Positions 45,502 to 56,164 of a stretch of 64,000 bases of DNA are shown here, piece after piece. The DNA comes from Meloidogyne chitwoodi (Eukaryota > Nematoda > Chromadorea > Rhabditida > Meloidogynidae). The position numbers and the translations under genes are program-made. The notes under the pieces were generated by a model. It made no database searches, was not told the DNA's origin, and saw nothing but the letters and a program-made list of their open reading frames with translations. Positions within the stretch are counted from its first letter, which is position 1. Each line of letters begins with the position of its first letter. Location: the NCBI GenBank assembly GCA_015183035.1, contig JACZZP010000010.1, positions 496,001-560,000 of the forward strand, in the 5' to 3' direction.

Positions 45502-45820
45502 CTAAAATAAAATTAAATAAAATTTATCTTTAAATTTAAAAGGATACAAGTTTTTTTGAGATTAATGACAGCATATTATTGGAATAATATAAATAAAAAA
45601 TTGAAAACCTGTAAAGAAAAAAATAAAATTAATAATTTATAAAGATAGACTAATAGAAAATTGTTTTTTAAATAATTGTTTAGTGATAAACACACAATAT
45701 TAAACTATTAGTGCATAAGTCAATATAAATTTATTTTTAAATAAATATAAAGTCAAATTTATTTATGTCCAATATAAATTTATTTTGAGATTCTCAAAAA
45801 ATCAAAACATTGTCAATCAT

Positions 45821-46283
45821 TCATTTCTTATTGATAACATCTTGTTTAAGCAAGTTGAATTTATTATTCAGAGAAAATACATAATAGAGTGTTGACAATG
45901 AGAATAATAGCGACGAGAAACAACAAATGATCATCGCTGATGTAAAAGTCATCAAAGACCATGAAAGACTTTCTGAAAATAAATAGTTTATCAAAAAATG
46001 GATATAGGTAAATTAAATCAAAAAACCTAACTTAAACAACACTTTAATAACTTAAAACTATATTATGTAAACAAAAAATGTATTACCAACATCTCTGGCA
46101 CAAATACATTTGCTCTAAAAAATATCAAAATTAAAAATTCTAAAATTATTTTAAAAACCTCAAATTTTGAAACAGCTTTGTCCGGTTCCGCTCGTTTAAG
46201 TTCATTAAAACGAAAAGCTGTCGTTGAAAAATAATTTTTAAAGAAAGCAAATTTCGTCACAACAGAACGTCCAACATAAAATT
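45821..46283 (-). pseudogene. one-TM micro-protein, tandem copy 2 (start or splice site lost)
   Basis: Same exon layout as copy 1: RSVVTKFAFFKNYFSTTAFR, then a mini-exon ending PEMLV-like (RANVFVPEM), then TM exon SLMTFTSAMIICCFSSLLFS with tail NLLKQDVINKK. The AG acceptor and in-frame ATG of copy 1 are replaced by TTTTATGTTGG, where the only ATG opens a six-codon dead frame. The mini-exon has also diverged from CxC. Probably non-functional or expressed only through the upstream MLSLISKKL exon by another splice site. Confidence 0.55.
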
Positions 46284-46573
46284 AAAGATAAAAATTGTTT
46301 TTTAAATAAAAAGATACAAGTTTTTTTGAGATTAATGACAGCATATTATTGGAATAATAAAAATAAAAAATGAAAACCTGTAAAGAAAAAATAAAATTAA
46401 TAAAATAATTAATAAAAATCCACAAATGTAATGAATCTTTTAATTTGTAAAAATTTGTACGTTTTATTTTTTACCAAAATGGAATTATTTCAAAATGTAA
46501 ACTTTTAAAAAATCTAATTGCAAAAATATCAATTTTATTTAATAAATTTGTTTCTTCAGAAAAACATTTTTTA

Positions 46574-47699
46574 ATGTTAAATTTTCGATTACAATTTTCA
46601 TCTTCTTCCATTAGATATTTTTCAAAAAGAAAAGAAGTTGAACGTTATATTGAAAGACAGGCTAATGATCAATATTCACGTCGGGCTAAAGAACATTCTT
46701 ATCGAGCAAGAAGTGCATTTAAATTATTGCAAATTAATGAGAAATTTAGTTTTATAAAACCTGGTATGATTTTAATAACTTTTTAAAATTTAAAAATTGT
46801 CTAAAATTCTTTAGATTTATTCTAGTTACTTATAGTAAAATTATAATGCTTTATTTTAAAAAAATAAAAACATAAATTTTATCATAAAACAATTTTTTTA
46901 AATTTCATTTTAAGGACTTGTAGCACTCGACGTAGGAGCAGGTTTTTATTTTACAAATTTTTACGTTTTTAACCTTTTTTGCTTGCTCAATTGTCAGCTC
47001 CCGGTTCGTGGTGTCAAGTTTTGAGTGAACTGATCTTTCCACTAAATACTGAATCTTATTCAAAACAACAAATGGTTACAGGAGTTCAAAAGATGAATAA
47101 TTTAAAGGAAATTGTTGAAACTAATCAAAGTGGCTATATTTTAGGCATTGATTTGCTTGTAAGGTTTTTAAAAATATTTTTTAGTAAAAAATCTTTCTAA
47201 GCCAGTTTCACCAATTGATGGAGTTGATTTACTTTGTAAAGCAGACTTTCTTAAGCCTGCAACACAAACAGAAATTATTCGAAGGCTTGAAGGAAGACAA
47301 GTAAATTTATTGCTTAGCGACATGGCACCAAATCCTACTGGTTTTTTATTTTAAATTTTAATTTATATAATTTCTCTAGGAGATTCTCATGTTGATCATT
47401 TTCGTATTATCCAACTTTGTAAATCCCTATTAGATTTTGGTACTAAAGGAAATTCCATTGATGGAAAAACAATTTTGGCGAAAGATGGAATATTTCTTTG
47501 TAAGGTTAAAAAATTCTTTTTAATTTTTTTTAAATTTTTTTTAAAGATTTTTGACGGTCAAGACAGAGGTGAATTTAAAAATAGTTTAATTGAACAATTT
47601 TGCAGAGTACAATTTATTAAGCCAGATGCAAGTAGAGATAGCAGTTCAGAAATTTATATTTTTGCTTCAGGTTTTAACTATGACAAAAGGAGAAAATGA
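46574..47699 (+). CDS. mrm2: mitochondrial rRNA 2'-O-methyltransferase MRM2 (FtsJ family)
   Basis: SAM-dependent enzyme that methylates a uridine ribose in the large mitochondrial rRNA. The N-terminus is a Ser/Arg presequence (MLNFRLQFSSSSIRYFSKRK). RAKEHSYRARSAFKLLQI holds the first Lys of the K-D-K-E tetrad; VALDVGAAPGSWCQVLSE is the SAM-binding motif; LLLSDMAPNPTGDSHVDH gives the Asp; FLCKIF the second Lys; SSEIYIFASGF the Glu. Six or so exons, one only 27 nt (GGACTTGTAGCACTCGACGT..). It ends NYDKRRK. All catalytic residues are present, so the enzyme should be active. Confidence 0.93.
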
Positions 47700-47978
47700 A
47701 AAAAAATTTTAAATTTTGTTTTTTTATTATTTTTATGTTTTATCAAATTAAAATGTTTTTAAATTTTAATTTTTTAAATTATTATTTTTTTGGTTTAATT
47801 ACCAATTTTTAAATTAATATTCTTTTTTTATAGTGGATATTTTATTTTTTTAATTTTCAAAATTCCAAATCAAAAGTTTTAAGATTTCTCTTCATCAATT
47901 TTCTTTTTTATCCGCAATTTAAAAATATTTGTCCGCAAAAATATTTTTTTTCAGAAAATATAATTAATTTTAAATAAA

Positions 47979-48810
47979 ATGTCTGAAAATGATCCTCAAT
48001 TGGAAGAAAATTCTGAAGAACTCAACAAAAAGAATGAAGAATTACTTTTACGTAGTAAAGTGATGGAGCGAGTTAATAAAAAATTAAATTCGGAGAAAAA
48101 TGAGTTGACACGTAAACTACACGCAATTAAGAATTTTATACGTAAATTAATTTCTAAATTGTTTTTAATAATTTTTTTAGCATTACAAGGCTGTATCAGA
48201 CTTACTTTGGAAAAGTTTCGTATTCTTGCACTTAATCCAACACTTTTGGCCATTTATTCAGGGCCCATTCAATTGGGAGGTTTTTATTGGAAACTCTGTG
48301 CTGAACGAAGGTTTTTGTTAATTAAAATTAAAAAATTCATTTAAAAATTATTTTAAAGTGTGGATAACTGGTTGGGTCTTTTTCTTTGCATTTATGTGCC
48401 AAAAAGTTGTCCTGAAGTGTGGGAGTGCCGTGTTAATTTGTAATTATTTATTTTAAAAAATTAATAGAAATTATATAAAATGTTTTTTTTAGCACTTTTT
48501 GTATGAAACATACAAGTGATGTAGAAGCTTGTATTCATCGAAGCAATGGGAAACCTATTGTTTTATCGAATGCTTTGGGACGCCGTGGAAGGAGTGGTTT
48601 TGCGGATTTTGTTGGAATTTATGTAATTTTATTTTTTGAATTTTTTTTAAAGTAATTTATTTTTTAAGCATTTGTTGGATCCTCAAAGTGGTAATTATTT
48701 TTAAATTTTCAAAATATTTTTAATAAAAATTATTTATAGGATTTGCTGATCTGCAGGATTGTGTTAAAATGGGTGTTAGTTTTACGATTGTTTATTCAAC
48801 TCAAACTTGA
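47979..48810 (+). CDS. coiled-coil plus MATH-domain protein
   Basis: Six exons. Residues 1-50 form an acidic coiled coil (ENSEELNKKNEELLLRSKVM). The rest matches the nematode MATH fold: GPIQLGGFYWKLCAERS, VDNWLGLFLCIYVPKSCPEV, ECRVNFTFCMKH, RGRSGFADFVGIY, HLLDPQSGFADLQD and VKMGVSFTIVYST. MATH domains bind partners for ubiquitin ligases (often with BTB) or TRAF signalling; no BTB is present here. The first intron is in frame (about 45 nt), so read-through would add residues without a stop. Phases agree at all junctions. Partner unknown. Confidence 0.75.
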
Positions 48811-49107
48811 GATAAAAAGATGAAAATCAAATTTTGAAAAATAAAAAAGTTGAGAGATCTCAGAATTCTAGTTTGCCTCATTTTCTCTTAAAAATTTTTT
48901 GAGTGCCTTTTCTTGGCTTATGATCTTTTTATTGTTGATTAATTTATAAAATAAATACCTATTTTGTTTTTTACTCAAATGTTTATTTTGGCCTGCCATC
49001 AAAATGATATGATTTTTAAAATGTAGAAAAACACGTTTTTGACCTTTTGTCTAATGTTTTGCCCAAACATAAAGGTTTATTATTAACAAAGTGATCGGCG
49101 TGGATTT
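48811..49107. other. intergenic between convergent genes
   Basis: 3' flanks of the MATH and prodomain genes; nothing else seen. Confidence 0.35.
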
Positions 49108-49914
49108 TTAGAGTCCAGTATGATTAATATCATCATCAGAGTATAAAATCGAATGGCAGTGAATTGGACGTTCACCAACCTCAAAATATCTGTCCACTTT
49201 CTCGATGGTGTATGTTTTGCCGTCTCCGGTTTCTATGTATCCATCAAATATACCACCAAACAATGTTCCATAAACGATTGAATTAGGTTCACCTTAATAA
49301 AATTAGTAGAAATTTATTCAATTTTTAAAATATGTATATAACAATAAAATTAGTAGTTTATTCAATTTTTAAAACAATAATAAAAATTAAAACAACCTGA
49401 AAGATGCCCTTCATAAATGAACTCATTAGGCTTGATTACGTTGGAATAAACACCATCAACGTCAATGATGTGGTTATCAGAAAAAACGTCATTATTGGAA
49501 TTTAAAGGATTAAGTATGAGATGAAAATCCCTGAAAATCAATAATTATGTACAATTATCGGCAAAAATTTATTTATTTGTACAAACAATTTAATGTTTTT
49601 AAGCCCATAAATTAAAAAAACTGTCAAAAATCAATTTATTGTTTATAATAGAAAACCTATTGTATATTCGGGATCTAAATTTAACATCCGTAGTAGAACG
49701 ACCGTTGGATTCCCGACTTCGCCGAAATTGTATAGGCTCATAGTTAAGTTCATCATACGTGTCAAGGTATTTGTTAAAGCAAAACACTATAATTTAATAT
49801 TAAACTTTAAAACAAAAATATCGATAGACAAAAATAAAACACTTTTAAATAATTTAAGAACTCACTTAAGTCGAATGCATTAAAATTGATAAGTAGAAAA
49901 AATATATAGAACAT
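49108..49914 (-). CDS. secreted ADAM10-prodomain-only protein, about 165 aa
   Basis: Four exons, phases agreeing (1, 2, 1). Exon 1 is a signal peptide (MFYIFFLLINFNAF). The rest follows the ADAM10/Kuzbanian prodomain: FNKYLDTYDELNYEPIQFRR, FHLILNPLNS, PNEFIYEGHLSGE, GGIFDGYIETGDGKTYTIEK, and HCHSILYSDDDIN. It stops at HTGL, exactly where ADAM10 continues to its cysteine switch and furin site. No metalloprotease, disintegrin or membrane part follows. ADAM prodomains can act as inhibitors of their enzyme, so an inhibitor or decoy role is possible but inferred. A cysteine has appeared in the HCHS motif. A truncated pseudogene is the alternative, though all splice sites and the signal peptide are intact. 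Confidence 0.8.
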
Positions 49915-50483
49915 TAATATTTGTAATAAATGCTTCAATCTAATTTTTTATTATATATAAATTGTTTTATAGAAAATGTTATTTCAGAACTTTGAACATT
50001 TTTTTTAGAAATTATGAAATCAAATTTTATTTTTCTTTAACACAAATTTTTGGATTTTTAACTTTTTTAGTTATTTTCAAATAATTTTTTATTCTTTTTT
50101 AAGCTCAGAAATATGTATTTTATTTTAAAATATCATTTTAATTTATTTTTTATTTTATCAAGATAGTTTTAACTTTTAATAAAAACACAAATATTTTAAG
50201 ACAAATTTAAAAAAGAAATATTCCCCTAATATTAATAGCTTTTTAAGACGGCTAAAAAAGGCTTTACGACTTATTATCAACCGACTTAACGTCAACGAAC
50301 AATTCGTCAATAAAAAGGAGTTTTAGTGATGCATAAATCAAAAACACCTTTTTCATTCAATAAACTCGGTCTAATGCGCGAAGCGAGATGGTTTTATAAA
50401 TTTTAATTGAAATTTTCATAATTTAAACTTTTTAAATAATCAATTAAATATAACAATAGTTTTTTTAAATAAAAATTAAATTT
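49915..50483. other. intergenic, AT-rich
   Basis: Promoter side of the prodomain gene and 3' flank of dph-1. A less AT-rich patch near 50.24-50.39 kb (aagacggctaaaaaagg, ctaatgcgcgaagcgagatg) may be a transposon remnant. Confidence 0.35.
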
Positions 50484-52670
50484 TTAATTATTTTTAATAG
50501 AAATATGTTCAATCTTTTTATTATTTTTTCTATAATTTTCATGATTATTTGTCCAAGGCCCTTTACTTTTATTTGAATAATAATCCATCGGATATTCATT
50601 TATTAAAAAATTATTTGAAATTGCTGAAGATAATTCATATGGAGTTAATAAAGGATATTTAAATGTATGTCCCCAATCAATTGAAAGTCTTGGGCAAGCA
50701 ACTTGAACCCAACTAAACAAATTGAAAAATATTAATTATTTAAATAAAAATATATTTACCAATCTATTGAAGTAAATTTATCTAAAATTGTTCCAAATAT
50801 TTCAGATAAAAGTATTTTTACTGGTTGTTTTCCATTCAAAATTAATTGTTGTTCAAGATACTTTTTAAAAAAATTAAATTTTAAAAGTGAGAAAGAAAAA
50901 ATTTTTTTTAATTCAATTTTTGTAGAATTATTTCAACTAATCAGAAAATTATTAGATTTTTTCTTTAAAGTATTTAAATTTCATTCTCTCCCCTGTTTCT
51001 AATTAAAATCTAAGAAAAGGAAGTAATAAGATAACTAATTTCCGGGTCGCTGGGTGAAACAGCATGGCCTAGTGGATTAGGGCGCAGTCTAAAAGCTAAG
51101 GGCTCGAGTTCGAAGACTACAAATTCCCTCTAATTTTTAAGAAGTCTGAGCAATCTCAACCTTTTCAGTTAAGTTTAATTTTATTTCCCTTAAAAAATAT
51201 TTTTTAAATAATTTTAAACCTCAAAAATTTTAATATTGCCTTGTCTTCCCAAAGTTCCAAGTATTAAACCAATTCTTTTTGCTTTTTTTGCTGCTTCAAC
51301 AGCTTTTTGTCTGTTAGATATTAACATTTCAAAACCATATTTTTCAACAGTAAATTCATGAGAATAAGGATTATATTGATAAGCTGGAATTTTTGGATTG
51401 TGTATCATAATTGATTCTAAATGAAAACGTCCATCACCTAAATAACTTTAAAAAAAAAGAAAATATTAAAATTAAAAATAAATAAATTACATTATAGCAG
51501 AAATATCATCAGATAATTTAGGGGATGTACAACCCAAAAGTTCTCCTGGACTAAGTGGATTTGCTTGAGGAATGACTATTTGAAAACCATCATTTTCCAA
51601 TTGTCTTTTGACTGCCTAAATATTTATTTTTTTTTAATTTTTAAAATAAAAAAAACTTGTAAAGAAGCAACAAATTGTATTGTACTAACCAAAGCAATTT
51701 TTATAAAATTCTTGGATTTATCAAAATGTTCTTTTATTGTATCAAAAAAATGTGTAATTTGTATATCAATATTAACAAAAATATAAAGTAAGTGAATTCC
51801 AACTGTATGTTGTATTGGAACCTTTTAAATAAATAAAATGTGTAATTTTTAAAAATTATTTTATAAATTAGAGTTAAAAAATAAAAGGATTTTTTTATTA
51901 ATTCGAAACCAAATGCTTTAAAATATAATAAAATGTTTTTTTATTAAAAAAAAAGAATTGTACTTTAAGGTATACACCCCATTTATTCGCAAGAAAATAT
52001 TTAATTTTTAAAATATTTTTCTGCGAATAAATGGGGTGTATACATATCTACTGTTTCTAAAAATCAAAAAAAAATAATACCAAACAACTATGTGCATAAT
52101 GTACAAGTAAATCACATCCTAAAGCTTTAGCTGTATAATCATCTACACAACAAGCACCATAAGTAACATCACCCAAAATTATAAATTCACAATCTTTTGT
52201 GTATTTTTCCAAAATATCAGCGATTATACAGGCAAACATTGTTAATCCTTCAGGTAATTGAAGTGCTACTGAAAAAAGAAAAATTAATTAGACAAGTGCG
52301 GGAGAGATACAAGTTGGGATTTAAGGGATCTCGTCCTCAAATAATTTTTTTTTGAATTTTCTGGATTAGTCCGGTACCACTCGGTTTTCAAAAATAATCA
52401 AGGACCCTTTCCCGTCTCTAATATTAATTATTAATAAAATTTAAATTTAAAAATAAATACCAGTTTTGCTTTGTGTACTGTTAATTTTCCATATAGTCTT
52501 TGGAATTTCAAAAGAATAATTATTAGGCAACTAAAAAATTAAATTAATTTTAAATAAATATTAAAAAAAAATCAAACAATCTGTAAATCTTTTAATAAAT
52601 TTGGATTTTGTGAAATTTCCTCAATTTCTTGGCGTTGTTTATTTCTCGTTGTTAATAAAGATGTAGACAT
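50484..52670 (-). CDS. dph-1: diphthamide synthase subunit DPH1
   Basis: Radical-SAM-type (non-canonical 4Fe-4S) subunit that with DPH2 transfers a 3-amino-3-carboxypropyl group to a histidine of elongation factor 2. Starts [19 protein letters not shown], with [50 protein letters not shown] (first cluster Cys), [11 protein letters not shown] (second), [22 protein letters not shown] and [11 protein letters not shown] (third). It ends with a Lys/Asn-rich tail. The three cluster cysteines are all present. About nine exons, one intron holding hairpin copy 6 and another a tRNA-like repeat. Confidence 0.93.
51057..51132 (+). repeat. degenerate tRNA-derived sequence (intronic)
   Basis: CAGCATGGCCTAGTGGATTA (A-box-like) and CTCGAGTTCGAAGACTAC (B-box-like) at tRNA-like spacing, no pairing acceptor stem. 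In a dph-1 intron. Confidence 0.45.
51970..52044. repeat. hairpin element, copy 6 (intronic)
   Basis: GTATACACCCCATTTATTCG / CGAATAAATGGGGTGTATAC are exact inverted repeats. A TA at each outer edge would fit a Tc1/mariner-type target. In a dph-1 intron. Confidence 0.85.
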
Positions 52671-52996
52671 TTTTAAAAGAGAGAATTTTCTTAAAAAAGC
52701 TGAAATCTTTGAAAAATTAATAAAAATTATTTTTTAATTTTTAACAAAAAAAAAAAGTAAAAGTATTTATTTATAAATATGTAATTTTATTTAAATTTTA
52801 ATTAAATACAAAAATATATTAAGTGAATGGCAAATTAAAAAATAAAATATATAAAAAATCTAAAATCTCTTCTATTAATAGGAGCTCTCCTAAATTTTTT
52901 AAACAATTTTGTATTTTTAACAAACAAAATTTGATTAAAAATAGCTCTAAAAATTGTTTAATAAATATTCTAAAGTCACTATAAAACTTTAAAAAA

Positions 52997-54728
52997 CTAA
53001 AAAATATGAAAATGTTGGGGTTTTGAGCAATATAAAAAAGGATTAATTGTAAACAAATGTGGCTCCAATTTTGGCCAAAATTTTTTAAACAATTTGGCAG
53101 AATTAAAGCCGAAAAAGGCATCAAAAAGTGGTCGATTGAAGAGTTGAAGTCTGTTAAAAAATATTATTTTTTAAATTAAAAAAAAACAAAACTTATTTCC
53201 AGTCGCTGAACAAAGAAATTCATAATAATTTGAACGTAACAAATGAGGTTCCAAAACAGCAAGGCCTAAAAGATAGCTTGAAACTGTACAAAAAAGAAAA
53301 GCATCTCCAAAGGGAATTGTTGGTAAATAATTAGTACATATTAACCAATAATATATTAACTGAAAAAACAAACAAAATATAACTAATATTTAACTATTTT
53401 AATAAAAAAATAATAAAAAGAAGACTACCAAAAAATAAATAAAAACCTCTATCATTTTCCAAAATGTATATAATGCCAAAGTATTATTTTGCCAAAAAAT
53501 AGCCATCGAAAGAAAAGAACTTGTGGCAACACATAACGCTTGTCTAGTGTTTTGCCTTTGTTTAAAAAATTTGAAGGGACGAAAAATAAAAGTAAAAAAC
53601 TTTAAAAATATAAATTTAAAAAATAATTTAAATAAAAAAACCTGAAAGAATAAAGGCATTGAAGCAAGAAAAAGAGGAAATTTTAGCAAAGAATAACTTT
53701 TAAAATTATTTTGGTGTTTAAAATAGTGGTAAAGTTGTAAAAGTGTGAATGATGCAAGAAAATTTCTAGCAGTTATCTGAAGATAAATTTAATTGGAAAA
53801 AAGAAAGAAAAATAAAAATAAGAAAATTAACTTTAAAAAACCTTTAATGTTCTTTTAAATTCTTTCAATCCACCAATTTCTGGAAGAATACCATGACTAT
53901 ATTTAAGTAGTTTTTGAAGAAAAATTGTAGATTTTGACATTTTAGAATATTGTTCACAAACAGAAGGAATAGAAAGACAAACTTTTTTTATTCCAATAAT
54001 TAAACAAATCACACCAGTAGAAAATCCAAATAAAATGGATTCTCCAAATTTAATGGGACGAATTAATTTTCGATTTTCAGCTTGACGAAATAATGCTTCA
54101 GATGCCTATATTTATTTTAATAATAAAAACGTTCTTAAAATACAAATAGATATTCCCATCATTAGAATTAATTAAACAAACCAAATTGAGAAGATAAGGG
54201 AGAAGCATTATACGCCTTTGTTTACTCTCAATCCAAACTGTTACAAGACACGCTGCAAAACCATTCAAAAAAGAAATTGTAGGCCAAGTAACAAATCCAA
54301 TAAAACGTCTTAAAATATTAAAAAAATTTCTTTAAAAAAAACCTAAATGTGCAAAACCAAAACATAAAAAGAACACATGTACTGATAATGAACATAGAAG
54401 AACGAATTGTTTTATAAAATAAATTTTTCCATTCAATTTTATTAATATTTCCTCTTTTATCAACGAAAGATTTAATCTAAATTTTTGTTTAAATGTTATT
54501 TTTATTTAAATATTACTAAATATAAAAGTCCATATGTTTTTAAAGAAAATATTGTGCATGGCAAAAGAGCATCATAAATAGCCATAATACAATTTGGATT
54601 CCAAGTGTGGCTAAAATTTGCAATAAAATTAATTTTTTTAATTTTAATTTAACCTGCCTTAACTCATGACATTCTGCATGACAAAGTTTAAAACCAAGTT
54701 TCTCAGCAAAGAACTTGCTCAAAACCAT
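52997..54728 (-). CDS. tmem-135: TMEM135-like peroxisomal/mitochondrial membrane protein
   Basis: Multi-pass protein linked to peroxisome and mitochondrial dynamics and fat handling. Starts MVLSKFFAEKLGFKLCHAEC with the conserved cysteine-rich N-terminal stretch, then FIGFVTWPTISFLNGFAACL, VTVWIESKQRRIMLLPYLLN, LVASEALFRQAENRKLI, GFSTGVICLIIGI, IPFGDAFLFCTVSSYLLGLA, LRSNYYEFLCSATGNR and LQLFNRPLFDAFFG, each aligning with human TMEM135 in order. It ends with a short tail HFHIF. The ATG lies after a CTTTTAG acceptor, a likely spliced-leader site. It lies 2 bp-scale close to no other gene; neighbours are dph-1 (3') and SNRPE (divergent, 5'). Confidence 0.88.
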
Positions 54729-55059
54729 TTTTTCTAAACTAAAAGAATCTATTATGAGAGAAATGAACTTATTGGCCAAACAACATAATAGGCTACTAAG
54801 TGGCCGCTATGAATCGTCCTCTACCCAAAAGAGAAGAGATTACATTGATTAGAGATATTAAGAGTTTTGAACTATGAACAAAATGCGTAAAGAACGAAAT
54901 GTCTATAAGGTAAAAAATTGACAAAAAGCCTAAAAGACAAATTGCCAACATGCCTAAAATTAAATAAAAAACGCATTTCCTCGGCGCCTTATATCTAAAA
55001 ATAGTCTCATTTATTTTTTCGTTTTCAGAATAAACTAAGTCTTATAAATCGATTCAAAT
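54729..55059. promoter_or_regulatory. divergent promoter tmem-135 / snr-6
   Basis: About 330 bp between two genes transcribed outward. A CGTTTTCAG acceptor at 55020-55028 precedes the snr-6 ATG by 31 bp and probably receives the spliced leader. No TATA box is obvious, as expected for housekeeping promoters. Confidence 0.4.
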
Positions 55060-55625
55060 ATGGCTCCTCCGGCAAATAAAGTTCAAAAGGTTATGGTTCA
55101 ACCAATTAACCTGATCTTTCGCTGTTTGCAAAGTCGTTCTCGCATTTTAATTTGGCTATACGAGAATGTTACGTATCGCATAGAAGGATACATCATCGGT
55201 TTGCATTTGATTATTAAAAGAATGTAAATTTAATTATACATTTATGTTAGGCAAATTTTAATAATTAGGGCACATGTATATAATAACAGATTTTTTGTGA
55301 TCATAATAGCGTGTTTTTATTAGAATATTTGTAATTTTATTTTTGTCTCACGTATCAAAATAGCGATATTCGGACATTCAGTATAAGAGTATAAGTCAAT
55401 TAACTAATCTTTTCATCAGAAATTTTTTTAATTGAAAATATTTCTAGGTTTCGATGAGTACATGAATGTAGTGGTCGACGAAGCTGAAGAGGTCAACATG
55501 AAATCACTCAATCGCCACAAATTGGGACGGATCTTACTCAAGGTATTTTTAAAATCGACACATCTCTCCACTGATAAATCTATTTTAAGGGCGATAATAT
55601 TACGCTGATCCAGACGATCCAATGA
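55060..55625 (+). CDS. snr-6: small nuclear ribonucleoprotein E (SmE)
   Basis: Sm-ring subunit of the U1, U2, U4 and U5 snRNPs, nuclear. Exons 55060-55198, 55448-55542 and 55590-55625 give 89 aa (human 92). [18 protein letters not shown] is nearly identical to human SmE; Sm1/Sm2 motifs appear as [30 protein letters not shown] and [18 protein letters not shown]. Phases are 1 and 0. The protein is complete and conserved. Confidence 0.96.
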
Positions 55626-55669
55626 ACTATTTGATCTCGAAGAATTTCTCGACTTCATTTAACGTTTTT

Positions 55670-55860
55670 GTTTATTTGTCATTGAAAAATTGTTTTCTGC
55701 TATATTTTAGCCAATAAATTATAAATATAATTTTCATTCAAAAAACACTAAAATATAAAAGACAATAAAACAAAATCAAAAACTTAAGGCTACTTTCTTT
55801 TCTTAATTAAATAATGGGGTCAAATTGGATCATTCTACCTTAATCTCTAAAAATGACTCA
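55670..55860. repeat. direct repeat flanking paralogue C (left copy)
   Basis: Matches 58675-58860 over about 170 bp (TTATTTGTCATTGAAAAA..TTTTAGCCAATAAATTATAA, AAGGCTACTTTCTTTTCTT). The right copy includes the last codons of the M3-peptidase-like gene; the left one is a decayed copy with stops. Confidence 0.75.
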
Positions 55861-56164
55861 AATTTATTTAAAAATTTTTCAAGTTTGGCTAGATCAAAAC
55901 TAATGTGAGAAAAATCAACCCAACACAATATACAATTTATTATACATTTACAACATATATACAATCAAATACAAATATATATAATACATACAATAGAAAC
56001 AATAGGCATACAAATATATATATATAGTTTAGAGATATAGGAATATATAGGGGAACAATAATTAGGTATATAGGGGAATAATAATTACATATTTTTACAA
56101 GGGAATATATTTATCTATTTATTATCATCTCATCCCACCCTCCCTCCCTCTTTCGTTGTTGCAT

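Larger units (their letters stand above)
44920..46415. repeat. tandem duplication of about 0.73 kb
   Basis: Segments about 44920-45645 and 45667-46415 are collinear, including non-coding flanks (caatcattcatttcttat, gattaatgacagcatattat, gaaaacctgtaaag). They contain the two micro-protein genes. Confidence 0.8.

Noticed and set aside
54729..54779. Longer TMEM135 start upstream
   Set aside because: The extended frame starts at TTG, not ATG, and a trans-splice acceptor lies between.
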